From positions 1-40,563 of the IMG/VR virus record IMGVR_UViG_3300031999_000076: DNA of 40,563 bases. The stretch is one strand, 5' to 3'. Below, piece by piece: positions 21,641-29,813 of the stretch. Position 1 is the first letter of the stretch, and every line of letters starts with the position of its first letter. The position numbers and the translations under genes are program-made. A model generated the notes under the pieces. The model was not told the origin of the DNA, did not search any database, and worked only from the letters and a program-made list of their open reading frames with translations. This DNA is from a virus.

Positions 21641-23695
21641 ATGTATCCGCATAGTGCCAAGGGTCTACACAGATTCGACGGCATTAAGAGTTTTGCCGGG
21701 ACCCTGAACGAACTTGCTCCCCCAACCGAAGTCCCCGAAAGTCAGGTTATAAAGTGTCTTAATTTCAAAGCCCATGCAGACGGAATCAGCCGAGTAAAAA
21801 GACTCGGTTACTCAAAATTCGATACCCTCGGAATCACGGCGAGTGCACATCGCGCAAGAACAAACAACGTATCTACGATTGGGACTGCCAGCGCTCATGG
21901 GCTAGTGAGTAATGACGGAATTATCGTTTCCGGCATGAGCGGGACCGGGTACAATGGAACATGGGTGGTTGCCTCTGTCCCGGATACCACGCATTTCACA
22001 TACGCCAATACCGGTACAAATGAAACCGAGACTGCCGATACGGCCGGGACAATAACATTCAAAAAATTTGGAGGATTACCGATAAGAGGGCTTTTTGATT
22101 ACTGGGATGAAACGCCAGTCAATAGATATGCCGTCATTACGTCGAAAAAAATTTTCAGTCGAGCTGTAGGAGCAGGATCATGGTCCGAGCTTTATTCTCA
22201 AGCCACGGAACTCGCTTTTCCCGTAAAGCCTGTAGTCTATCTTCGGGAGAGACCGATTGTCGTAGGTTTTGACACAAACAGACTTGTTGAGCCGACAACG
22301 ACCTATGGTCTGGGAATCGAAGCACCGACCGGAAAGCCGACACTTACCCCGGTGGACGACGGAGGAAAGCTCACGGGGACATATAAGTATGTCATCACTT
22401 ATTTTAGAAGCGGAAATTATCAAACAGAGAGCAATCCCAGCGACGAATCATTGCCGATAACGGTTACTGCTAAGAAAATCAAACTTTCATCAATCCCGGT
22501 TTCAGGGGATCCAAAAGTAGATAAGAAGCGAATCTATAGGACAACCGAAGGCGGCGCAGTATTTTTTTGGGTGGCCGACATAGAACATGACACAGTAGAT
22601 TACGAAGACAATATCACGGAACTTGGAGACGAGGTGAGTTATGACCGTTATCCGCCGCCTGTAGCAATATGCGCTGAGTCCTGGGATGACAAGGTTTGGT
22701 TCGTTCCCAAAAGCGATAGGAATCAACTTCAGTTCACGAATACGGGCTACGCTGAAGAAATGGCCTATGACAATATCATCCAGGTCAAGGGAAAAGACTC
22801 GGATGAAATAATGACGATAAAAGCATACATGGATTCGCTCTATATTTTGAAACACAGGTCAATCTGGAGGCTTGATAAAGTAGGGGAATCATCTTACTTG
22901 CTGACAAGACTTCCGTTCAGCACGGGGACGGATGCGCCGGCAACGGTTGCCGTAGGCGGCGGTCTTATGATGTGGCTTTCAAAAAGAGGAATAGAGGTTT
23001 TTAACGACCAAGTTATTTTTGAACCCCCTGTTTCAAGTTTAATTCCGACGACAGCGGCGAGTATCTATCAGCCTGCAATCGCTAAATCTTTTGGAGAGAT
23101 AAATGAAAAAGAATGCGAATATTGGCTTGCGGTTCCGACTGGAACATCAGCAGAGCCGAATCTTATCTTAGTCTTTGATTACATTAGGGCGAAAACAAAC
23201 AAATACGAGTTTGCCAAAAACTTTTCAGCAATGCACAACATCAGGGATGCCAACTCGAAACTTCAATTTATCACGGGAAGTTCTGATGGAAATCTTTACG
23301 TTCAAAGCTCCGGATATACGGACGATAGCACGCCGATTGAGGCTGAGTTCATGACGAGACAATACTGCTCCCTGACCGACGAGAAGGGATTGTGGAATGT
23401 CCTTCGCAGACTCTTTGCTGAATATATCTGTCCGACTGGAAGCAAGGTTATTCTGAACATTTATAAAAATCAGGAGAAAATCCCGTTTGTTTCAGTCTCC
23501 CTTGAGGGAGGAACGCCGTCGGACCTGGATGAGGCAAGGCGGGTCATAATGAGAAGGGTGAACCTTGGGGTGCCATGCGCCTACTTTTGCCTTGAGTTTA
23601 TTCACGATGAGACAGCCAGCGGTGAGGTAAGAATTCTTACGCCTGAGATTTATTTTAAGCGAAGAACCTGGAAAAAAGACATCGAGGCCGACTGA
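21641..23695 (+). CDS. Tail hub / DNA stabilisation protein (P22 gp10-like)
   Basis: 684 residues, made largely of beta repeats: PIRGLFDYWDETPVNRYAV, KPVVYLRERPIVVGFDTNR, YVITYFRSGNYQTESNPSDE, and late repeats such as IYQPAIAKSFGEIN and NLYVQSSGYTDDSTPI. This is typical of the long nozzle or hub protein that seals the tail. Between residues 64 and 139 the adhesin-like module (GITASAHRARTNNVS to ADTAGTIT) appears inserted in the first blade; in relatives the flanking text (GYSKFDTL... PIRGLFDYW) would be close together. A stabiliser that plugs DNA and holds the fibres is the likely role. Confidence 0.75.
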   Translation: MYPHSAKGLHRFDGIKSFAGTLNELAPPTEVPESQVIKCLNFKAHADGISRVKRLGYSKFDTLGITASAHRARTNNVSTIGTASAHGLVSNDGIIVSGMSGTGYNGTWVVASVPDTTHFTYANTGTNETETADTAGTITFKKFGGLPIRGLFDYWDETPVNRYAVITSKKIFSRAVGAGSWSELYSQATELAFPVKPVVYLRERPIVVGFDTNRLVEPTTTYGLGIEAPTGKPTLTPVDDGGKLTGTYKYVITYFRSGNYQTESNPSDESLPITVTAKKIKLSSIPVSGDPKVDKKRIYRTTEGGAVFFWVADIEHDTVDYEDNITELGDEVSYDRYPPPVAICAESWDDKVWFVPKSDRNQLQFTNTGYAEEMAYDNIIQVKGKDSDEIMTIKAYMDSLYILKHRSIWRLDKVGESSYLLTRLPFSTGTDAPATVAVGGGLMMWLSKRGIEVFNDQVIFEPPVSSLIPTTAASIYQPAIAKSFGEINEKECEYWLAVPTGTSAEPNLILVFDYIRAKTNKYEFAKNFSAMHNIRDANSKLQFITGSSDGNLYVQSSGYTDDSTPIEAEFMTRQYCSLTDEKGLWNVLRRLFAEYICPTGSKVILNIYKNQEKIPFVSVSLEGGTPSDLDEARRVIMRRVNLGVPCAYFCLEFIHDETASGEVRILTPEIYFKRRTWKKDIEAD
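21830..22057 (+). repeat. Adhesin-like module, copy 2
   Basis: In-frame second copy of the block at 20405-20632 inside the hub protein gene. The identity is concentrated in the second half (from TACAATGG onwards), which suggests recent gene conversion or transfer of only that part. Confidence 0.85.
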
Positions 23696-23696
23696 C

Positions 23697-24176
23697 ATGA
23701 CCTATGAAGAATTTCTGCTTATGTTGCAGACAAGAAAGAAAATAAGGTCCGGAAGTATAACTGGATTAAAACTGGCGGAAAATTCAATAACAATAGAAAA
23801 GATTACTGACCCTGCGATTAATGAAATAAAATTGATAACACAGAGGGCCGTCATCGAGGAAAAGAAAGACGACTATTCGGTTCTTAAATCTGACTTCGGG
23901 AAGTTGCTCCTGATGAACGCAACCACGGCAAAAATGTTCCGCCTTCCAGAAGTAATAATAGAGGACATCGGTCTGCCCTTGGCGATCATGAAGCGCGGTA
24001 TCGGTGCACTGACAATAAAAGCTGGAGGGACCGATACGATACAGGATTCGACCGCCGGGGGGACTTTATATAACGATCTTACGGAAGAAACCTTTGCTCT
24101 CATTAACCTTCGCATTATTGCGGTGGCAAAGTGGATGATTGAATATTTTTCAGGATCAGGATGGAGGACATCATGA
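23697..24176 (+). CDS. Fibre-associated or tail-tip protein
   Basis: 159 residues, starting one base after the hub stop. The N-terminal half is helical and charged (LQTRKKIRSGSITGLKLAEN). The C-terminal half (about 56-159) is beta-rich and Ile/Thr-rich: KSDFGKLLLMNATTAKMFRL, then AGGTDTIQDSTAGGTLYNDL and NLRIIAVAKWMIEYFSGSGW. This last pattern is seen in small phage fibre or tail-adapter domains. No catalytic motif. Confidence 0.55.
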   Translation: MTYEEFLLMLQTRKKIRSGSITGLKLAENSITIEKITDPAINEIKLITQRAVIEEKKDDYSVLKSDFGKLLLMNATTAKMFRLPEVIIEDIGLPLAIMKRGIGALTIKAGGTDTIQDSTAGGTLYNDLTEETFALINLRIIAVAKWMIEYFSGSGWRTS

Positions 24177-24400
24177 AATTTGAAATCAACTTAAAGGATG
24201 CCATTGTCTTCGCGCTCATCATCGCCCTCGCGGTGACGTGCCTTGTGCGGTTCGCTAAGATCGAAGCGGCCATGCAGACGACGGCGCTGGTTAAGGCGGT
24301 GAGCGACCAGGGCGCGGCGATTCAGCAGATTGTTACGTTCCTCAACGCAAAGCAGACCGGTACAACGGGTGCGCCCGCAAAAGCTCCCGAAATCAAGTAA
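24173..24400 (+). CDS. Small membrane protein before the fibre gene
   Basis: 75 residues from ATG 24173 (GGAGG just upstream), overlapping the previous stop as ATGA. Residues 9-26 are hydrophobic (AIVFALIIALAVTCLVRF), then a short amphipathic helix (KIEAAMQTTALVKAVSDQ) and a Gly/Thr/Pro tail. A single-span protein with cytoplasmic or periplasmic coil. It might form a holin-like or fibre-assembly partner; unproven. Confidence 0.5.
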   Translation: MKFEINLKDAIVFALIIALAVTCLVRFAKIEAAMQTTALVKAVSDQGAAIQQIVTFLNAKQTGTTGAPAKAPEIK

Positions 24401-24411
24401 AGAAGTAAGCC

Positions 24412-27400
24412 ATGAACAAAAAGCGATTCGCGGCCATAGTGCTTACGGCACTTGTGGTGGTCGGACTTCTTTTCGGCCAGGGTCCGGTCCAGAAGGTGCG
24501 CCTCTGGGATACGAATCTCAGTCATTCGCTACTGCTGAACTGGAACGAGGATAGGACTGCAGGATACACGCTCAACTGGATAGGCATTACTGCGGATCGA
24601 ACTATAACTTTGCAGGGCAATCCGACGCTCGACGACTGGTTCGACCAGAGCGTCAAGACAACGTTCTCACCGACATTTGTGACCGTTAAACTTTCGGTAC
24701 TGACGGATGGATATTTTCCGTACCACGTAGCCGATGCGACAGGGTTGGCGAATAGTGTGATCCGCACGGACGGTACGCTTGTCGGAGTGGGGATGCTTCC
24801 GACCGTCGCTCAGTTGGAAGTCAATACAAGCCAGATAATCACATCCACGACGGCGGCTCCATACCTAAAACTTATCAATTTATCCGACACAGCGCGAGAC
24901 CCGATAATCCAGTTCGCCGTCGGGGCGACGCCTGTCACGAAGTTCACGATGGGCGTGGATGACAGCGACAATGATACATGGAAATTGTCCGTAGGCGACA
25001 TACTCGGAGATGACCATGATGTCATCATCATATCGTCCGATGGCGGGGTTCCGGGCCTTGATGAGTTTACACTGATCGATACGTTCACAGGCGTCTCTGA
25101 TGTAGAGGGCATATGCACGGATGGGACTTATATTTATTGCAGTCGCTCAACAGACAAAAAACTTTATAAATTCGACATAACCGATGGAACTCAGTTAGCG
25201 GTATCACTGGAGGTAGACACGACGGATGTCGGACGGTGCGCAACCGACGGAACCCACGTTTATGTAATTTGCTGGGGCGCACACGTAGTCAAGCAATATC
25301 TCTGTACTGATTTATCATACGTTGCCAGCTCTGATGTTTGGACTGGGTTAAGTTATCAAGACGGCGTTTCCTATCGAGCCGGTTATCTTTATGTTACCAA
25401 CATGAATACTTGCAACGTTCGGAAAATCCGTTGTTTGGACATGGGGACAATCTGGACTACGAACTTTACGCTCGGGGCAGGGATAAATCAAACAGCCCGC
25501 GCTCTGGATGTCGCAACTGATGGGCAATTCGTTTACGTCCAAGACAGTAGTTATGACAATAACAGAATCGTCCGACTCAATATGGATGGAACCTGGTACG
25601 ATGCGACGAACGTTGTTAAGTATATGTCTTATGATTATCACGCCCTATGGTGTGCCGGAGATTATCTTTACGATATGGCAGCATATGTTGCGGGCGACTA
25701 TTATGTAGAGAAGAGAAATAAATCCGATTTAAGTATTTCGGAAACTTTTGATGTCCTCAATAAAGCAACCCAGGGGTGCCAATGGGGAGATTATCACTAT
25801 CTGGTTTCGAGTGCATCTACCGGCATTTATAAGTATCAATACGCGACTTCGAGCGCATCCGCCCCAGCGAAAACCAGGTTCAGGCTGAAGGATGCATATG
25901 GGCAATACATCGATATTGCTACACTGACAGCGGATGTCCGGCTCGGCATAGGCACGACCATCCCCTCCGAGACCATAGAGGCCATTGGGAACATCAAAGC
26001 GACGGCGGGGCAGTTTATCAGCACGAAGGCGACCGGGACGGCCCCGGTCGTCGTGTCCTCGACGACGGTCTGTACGAACCTTAACTCGGATCTCGTTGAC
26101 GGATACCACCACAACCAGAGCCTGCTTACTACCGCCGCGCCCGCCTTCGATCACCTGCACCTGAGCGCGACGAGTAATCAGATCGTCCTGCAGAGCGCGG
26201 GCGTGACGGGCACAATCACGGCAACGCCTGCCAGCACGAACAAGGTCTGGACGCTCCAGGATGTCACGGGGACGATCTATCAGAGCGCAGGGACGGACGT
26301 TGCCGTGGCCGATGGTGGTACGGGGCTATCTTCTTATGCCGTTGGCGACTTGCTTTACGCCTCTGCCGGGACGACGCTGGCGGGCTTGGCCGATGTAGCG
26401 GTGGGGTCGTACCTGGCGAGTGGTGGTGTGACGACGGCTCCCGCATGGGCGACGCTGAACCAGGCGGCGGTAGCGGGGCTGACCACGGCGGACTCCCCGG
26501 CCTTCGTGACGGTTAAATGTTCCGGTCTGACGGACGGGTATGTTCCGTATCACGTTGCTGACGCGACTGGGCTAGCGAATAGCGTTATCTATACGGACGG
26601 AACGAAGATTAGCGTAAATGCGGTATATGCACCAAGAACGAGATTGCACGTTTACGAGGGGGCAGTTGAGACATACACGCCGTCGCTAACTACTGACAAT
26701 GGAATATTTACAATAACTCAAGGCGCAATAACTAATGAGGTGCAGTTTGGGGCATACGTTGCCGACCCGTATGGAATGTGGATTCAGGTAAAACAAAGTA
26801 ACAATTCGGGGGCGTCTTTTCCGTTAATTCTCAATCCCCTTGGCGGCAACGTCGGCATCAACGACCCTGCCCCTGCTGAGAAACTAGACGTGGACGGCAA
26901 TATAAATGTTACCGGTGGATATAAGATTGACGATGTTTTAATAGCTCAAAAAGACATAACTGGTCTGACGACGGCTGACAGCCCGACGTTTTCCGGCTTA
27001 CAAGCTGGAACATTAGCACATGCTTATGGCGGGACAACCATTACTGCTGAAACACAATTGGAAGTACGCGGAGCAACCGGTAATTTCTTTATGTATGCAT
27101 CAGGAGATAACAGCGCATTTGGAATGGCTACAAATCATAATTTGAACATAAGAACAAACAATACTAATTGGATTACGATATTAAAAACCGGCAACGTCGG
27201 CATCAACGACCCCGCCCCTGCCGAAGTCCTAGACGTAACGGGGAACATCAACGTCACTGGCGCATACAAGGTCGATGATGTGCAGGTGGTCAAAGAGCAA
27301 CAGGCCCACATCGCGGACCTGAACGCCGCTTATGCGGCGGGCGACCTCGACACAGAGGCCGAAATCATCACGGCCATAAATGCGACCAACGCCAAAATTA

Positions 27401-27450
27401 ATGCGATTCTGGCGATGCTCGAAGCGCATGGGCTAGTGGCGGGTTTATAG
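24412..27450 (+). CDS. Long tail fibre with signal-type N-terminus and beta-propeller
   Basis: 1012 residues. Residues 5-22 are hydrophobic (RFAAIVLTALVVVGLLFG), an unexpected signal or anchor for a fibre. Fibre repeats come next (SPTFVTVKLS..., DGYFPYHVADATGLANSVIR). Residues about 216-483 are a propeller-like domain with NHL/YVTN-type repeats (EGICTDGTYIYCSRSTDKKL, ATDGTHVYVICWG, VATDGQFVYVQDSS). Repeated fibre units follow (DGYVPYHVADATGLANSVIY, GNVGINDPAPAEKLDV and GNVGINDPAPAEVLDV), and a helical C-terminal bundle (EIITAINATNAKINAILAML). The host-binding fibre role is clear; the propeller may bind a polymer. Local base composition shifts (25.1-25.9 lower GC, 26.0-26.5 higher) suggest mosaic assembly. 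Confidence 0.8.
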   Translation: MNKKRFAAIVLTALVVVGLLFGQGPVQKVRLWDTNLSHSLLLNWNEDRTAGYTLNWIGITADRTITLQGNPTLDDWFDQSVKTTFSPTFVTVKLSVLTDGYFPYHVADATGLANSVIRTDGTLVGVGMLPTVAQLEVNTSQIITSTTAAPYLKLINLSDTARDPIIQFAVGATPVTKFTMGVDDSDNDTWKLSVGDILGDDHDVIIISSDGGVPGLDEFTLIDTFTGVSDVEGICTDGTYIYCSRSTDKKLYKFDITDGTQLAVSLEVDTTDVGRCATDGTHVYVICWGAHVVKQYLCTDLSYVASSDVWTGLSYQDGVSYRAGYLYVTNMNTCNVRKIRCLDMGTIWTTNFTLGAGINQTARALDVATDGQFVYVQDSSYDNNRIVRLNMDGTWYDATNVVKYMSYDYHALWCAGDYLYDMAAYVAGDYYVEKRNKSDLSISETFDVLNKATQGCQWGDYHYLVSSASTGIYKYQYATSSASAPAKTRFRLKDAYGQYIDIATLTADVRLGIGTTIPSETIEAIGNIKATAGQFISTKATGTAPVVVSSTTVCTNLNSDLVDGYHHNQSLLTTAAPAFDHLHLSATSNQIVLQSAGVTGTITATPASTNKVWTLQDVTGTIYQSAGTDVAVADGGTGLSSYAVGDLLYASAGTTLAGLADVAVGSYLASGGVTTAPAWATLNQAAVAGLTTADSPAFVTVKCSGLTDGYVPYHVADATGLANSVIYTDGTKISVNAVYAPRTRLHVYEGAVETYTPSLTTDNGIFTITQGAITNEVQFGAYVADPYGMWIQVKQSNNSGASFPLILNPLGGNVGINDPAPAEKLDVDGNINVTGGYKIDDVLIAQKDITGLTTADSPTFSGLQAGTLAHAYGGTTITAETQLEVRGATGNFFMYASGDNSAFGMATNHNLNIRTNNTNWITILKTGNVGINDPAPAEVLDVTGNINVTGAYKVDDVQVVKEQQAHIADLNAAYAAGDLDTEAEIITAINATNAKINAILAMLEAHGLVAGL
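24679..24777 (+). repeat. Fibre repeat unit, first copy (second at 26506-26604)
   Basis: A 99-base unit encoding VTVKLSVLTDGYFPYHVADA and following residues recurs at 26506-26604 with the same length and reading frame, flanking the propeller domain. Confidence 0.75.
26845..26940 (+). repeat. C-terminal fibre repeat, first copy (second at 27190-27285)
   Basis: A 96-base unit encoding GNVGINDPAPAEKLDVDGNI and on to IDDV recurs 345 bases later in frame at 27190-27285 with mostly synonymous differences. Confidence 0.75.
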
Positions 27451-27457
27451 GAGACGC

Positions 27458-27745
27458 ATGATATACATCATCATCCTTTTCGCACTCGCCCGGATGGTCG
27501 ATACGGCGACGACTCTTTTCGCCCTGCATCACGGGTTCAAGGAACTGAACCCCCTAATGAAGTGGATTGTCGCCAACGATGCGCGGGCATGGGTATTTAC
27601 CATCCTTGAGATTATGGCCATATCTTTTCTGGTTTCGTCAGTGCCGGAGACTATCGGACTTTTGATTATCGTTCCCGGTGCGCTTATTCAGACAGGCGTA
27701 GCAATACGGGGAATTCTTTTATTGAGGAAACATCATGTTCGCTGA
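27458..27745 (+). CDS. DUF5658-like membrane protein
   Basis: 95 residues, AGGAGACGC ahead of ATG. Three to four hydrophobic segments: residues 1-12, about 45-60 (AWVFTILEIMAISFLVSSV) and 63-85. DTATTLFALHHGFKELNPLM near 15-34 (Asp15, Thr18/19, Glu29, Asn31-Pro32) is the signature of the DUF5658 family. It overlaps the next gene by 11 bases, so it is coupled to the papain-fold enzyme. Its function is unknown; it could anchor the cassette products in the inner membrane. Confidence 0.6.
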   Translation: MIYIIILFALARMVDTATTLFALHHGFKELNPLMKWIVANDARAWVFTILEIMAISFLVSSVPETIGLLIIVPGALIQTGVAIRGILLLRKHHVR

Positions 27746-28340
27746 CGACAAATGTGGTATGGGTTGGGGCCGCCTCGTGCCGGACCTGGACCTCCACCCT
27801 GGCGATGTTATCGTCATCTGGAGCAGCCGCTTAATCGCTTTCATGATTAACGCAGTATTTGGTATCCGCGACCCGGCAACGCATGCCGAGATGGTCTACG
27901 ACAATTTTTACAACATTTCGTCTTCCATCGGCGGGGTCAAACTGAGGCCGACTTCTCGCTTGTTCACAGCCCGGAAGTGGGTCGTTCTTAGGAACAAAAA
28001 GACACCGATGATTAGAGCTGTTCAAGAAGCGGCGAATAAATACATTGGGTGCGGCTATGATTATTTCCTCTACGTCCTGTGGGTCATGCGGCTGTCGCTC
28101 GTCCTTCAACCTCTGGTATGGATATTCCTACAACCTTTCCGCAACTGGCTGAAACGCAAAGAAGCGAAAACATTCGGCTGTTCCGAACTTGTCGTTCAGA
28201 TACTGAAAGACCTGGGCATCGACACCGGCATCGACGAGCCATGCAACGCCCCGCCGGATAACCTCTTGCAGACCGCCCGATCCTGCGTCCACGACTGGGA
28301 ATTTATCGCAAGTGGCGGAACTCTTAGGAGGATAAAATGA
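27735..28340 (+). CDS. Permuted papain-fold (YiiX/NlpC-like) hydrolase
   Basis: 201 residues. The permuted order is visible: LHPGDVIVIWSS at the front, THAEMVYDN with the candidate His50, and later TFGCSELVVQIL with the nucleophile Cys149. Between them lies a long hydrophobic stretch (LYVLWVMRLSLVLQPLVWIF, about 112-131) that may be membrane-associated. Such enzymes cut amide or ester bonds in peptidoglycan or lipids. Coupled to the DUF5658-like gene upstream and the protease downstream (ATGA overlap). It could be a cell wall amidase active at infection or lysis. Confidence 0.7.
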   Translation: MFADDKCGMGWGRLVPDLDLHPGDVIVIWSSRLIAFMINAVFGIRDPATHAEMVYDNFYNISSSIGGVKLRPTSRLFTARKWVVLRNKKTPMIRAVQEAANKYIGCGYDYFLYVLWVMRLSLVLQPLVWIFLQPFRNWLKRKEAKTFGCSELVVQILKDLGIDTGIDEPCNAPPDNLLQTARSCVHDWEFIASGGTLRRIK

Positions 28341-29332
28341 ACGATATTATTAAATCAATCTTTGATCGAGTGAAACTTGACCTGCTCCGTAAGACCGGTG
28401 TGGTGGCGGTGGGGATCGGCTACAAAACCGTTGGTGGCGCGAAGACCCCCGCCCTTGCCATCGTCTGCTCGGTTATTAAGAAGTTGCCGGTCGAGAGCAT
28501 CAAGGCAGTAGACCTCATACCCAAATTGGTCGAAGGGGTATCGACGGATGTCATCGAGACGGGCATTATCAGGGCACTCGAAGATCGCACGAAACGATGG
28601 CGGCCAGCACCCGGGGGAGTGAGCATCGGCCATGAAAAGATCACGGCCGGCACCCTGGGTTGCCTTGTGGAGAAAGGCGGCAAAAAATACATCCTTTCCA
28701 ATAATCACGTGCTGGCGAACATGAACGAGGGGGCGATCGGGGATGCGATTCTGCAGCCCGGAGCGTATGATGGGGGCACATTCCCATACGACAGGATCGC
28801 CACCCTCGCGGAGTTCGTCAAGATCAACTTCATCGGGGGGGATAGCGGGTGCGCGGTGAGCAAGGCGATAACGAAACTACTGAACTTCATCACAAAGTCC
28901 ATCAAGAGCGGGTCGAGGTTTGCCACGTCGAGGGCGGAGTTACCAGAAAATCGGGTCGACGCGGCGATCACAGAACCTCTGGACGCGAGCTGGGTCTCAG
29001 ATGAGATTCTTGAAGTCGGCAAACTGCTGGGTATCGGTGAGGCGACGCTTGGTCTCGGCGTGAAGAAATCCGGCCGCACTTCCGGCCTCACTCGTGGAAC
29101 CATCGACGTTATGAACGTGGCGGTCCAGGTCCAGTATGGCGACACCAAAGTCGCCTACTTCGTTGATCAATTACAAGCGGGTGCCATGAGTGAAGGGGGA
29201 GATTCGGGGTCGGCCGTTGTCGATAACGAGAATCGCCTTATTGGGCTTTTGTTCGCTGGGTCAGATGCGACCACGATCATCAATCCCATCGGCGAGGTGT
29301 TCTCGGCACTTCAACTCGATCCGTGGAGATAG
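28337..29332 (+). CDS. Trypsin-like serine protease (bacterial S1-type)
   Basis: 331 residues. Catalytic triad candidates: SNNHVLA (His124), NRVDAA (Asp208) and EGGDSGSAVV (Ser290). Flanking text (KTPALAIVCSVIKKLP, RPAPGGVSIGHEKITAGTLG, LQPGAYDGG) strongly resembles chromosomal bacterial proteases of the Nal1-like/trypsin clan. A second GGDSGCAV (Ser170) lies between His and Asp. No signal peptide. Chymotrypsin-fold proteases are rare in phage genomes. It is coupled to the papain-fold gene (ATGA). It may process fibre or ejection proteins, or host surface proteins; function unproven. Confidence 0.75.
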   Translation: MNDIIKSIFDRVKLDLLRKTGVVAVGIGYKTVGGAKTPALAIVCSVIKKLPVESIKAVDLIPKLVEGVSTDVIETGIIRALEDRTKRWRPAPGGVSIGHEKITAGTLGCLVEKGGKKYILSNNHVLANMNEGAIGDAILQPGAYDGGTFPYDRIATLAEFVKINFIGGDSGCAVSKAITKLLNFITKSIKSGSRFATSRAELPENRVDAAITEPLDASWVSDEILEVGKLLGIGEATLGLGVKKSGRTSGLTRGTIDVMNVAVQVQYGDTKVAYFVDQLQAGAMSEGGDSGSAVVDNENRLIGLLFAGSDATTIINPIGEVFSALQLDPWR

Positions 29333-29367
29333 GTAGTGGGAAGAAACTATGTAAGTAGGAGGACAAA

Positions 29368-29799
29368 ATGCCTATAAATCCAAACTGGAATCCAACTTTT
29401 GGTTTAACATCACCGGATTATGGGACGACACCGGTAGGCGGAACGACAAAGACTGAAGCATTTCCCTGGGCGATCGTCATACCGATTGTAGTTTCGCTTC
29501 TTCAGACTATGTTTAAGAAAAGCCCAACCCAAGAAGCGGAAGACCTTAAAAAGCAGATGGCAGTTCTCGGTCTCCAAGCTCCATATCAGAGTCCTTATAT
29601 GTCAACCATGGACCCCGTTGTAGTTAAGGCTCTTTTGGCGCAACTTGGGCGGACGTCCAATTGGGGGTGGCCTGCCGGGAAGGGAATTGACACAAGTTTT
29701 ATTCAAGATGCCCTGAAAAACATCGGAAACATTAATCCTCTAGGAATAGGAACGGGTCAAACGATGCCTACCTTTCTAGAGAGATTAAGGCAAGGGTAA
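29368..29799 (+). CDS. Ejection-region protein with one membrane span
   Basis: 143 residues, AGTAGGAGG upstream. Proline-rich N-terminus (NPNWNPTFGLTSPDYGTTPV), a hydrophobic segment at about 34-48 (AIVIPIVVSLLQTMF), then a mixed soluble part with GRTSNWGWPAGKGIDTSF. Located first in the block of large internal proteins. Small Pro-rich proteins of this type occur among phage internal virion genes. Not recognised in detail. Confidence 0.5.
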   Translation: MPINPNWNPTFGLTSPDYGTTPVGGTTKTEAFPWAIVIPIVVSLLQTMFKKSPTQEAEDLKKQMAVLGLQAPYQSPYMSTMDPVVVKALLAQLGRTSNWGWPAGKGIDTSFIQDALKNIGNINPLGIGTGQTMPTFLERLRQG

Positions 29800-29813
29800 T
29801 TAGGAGGTTAGAG

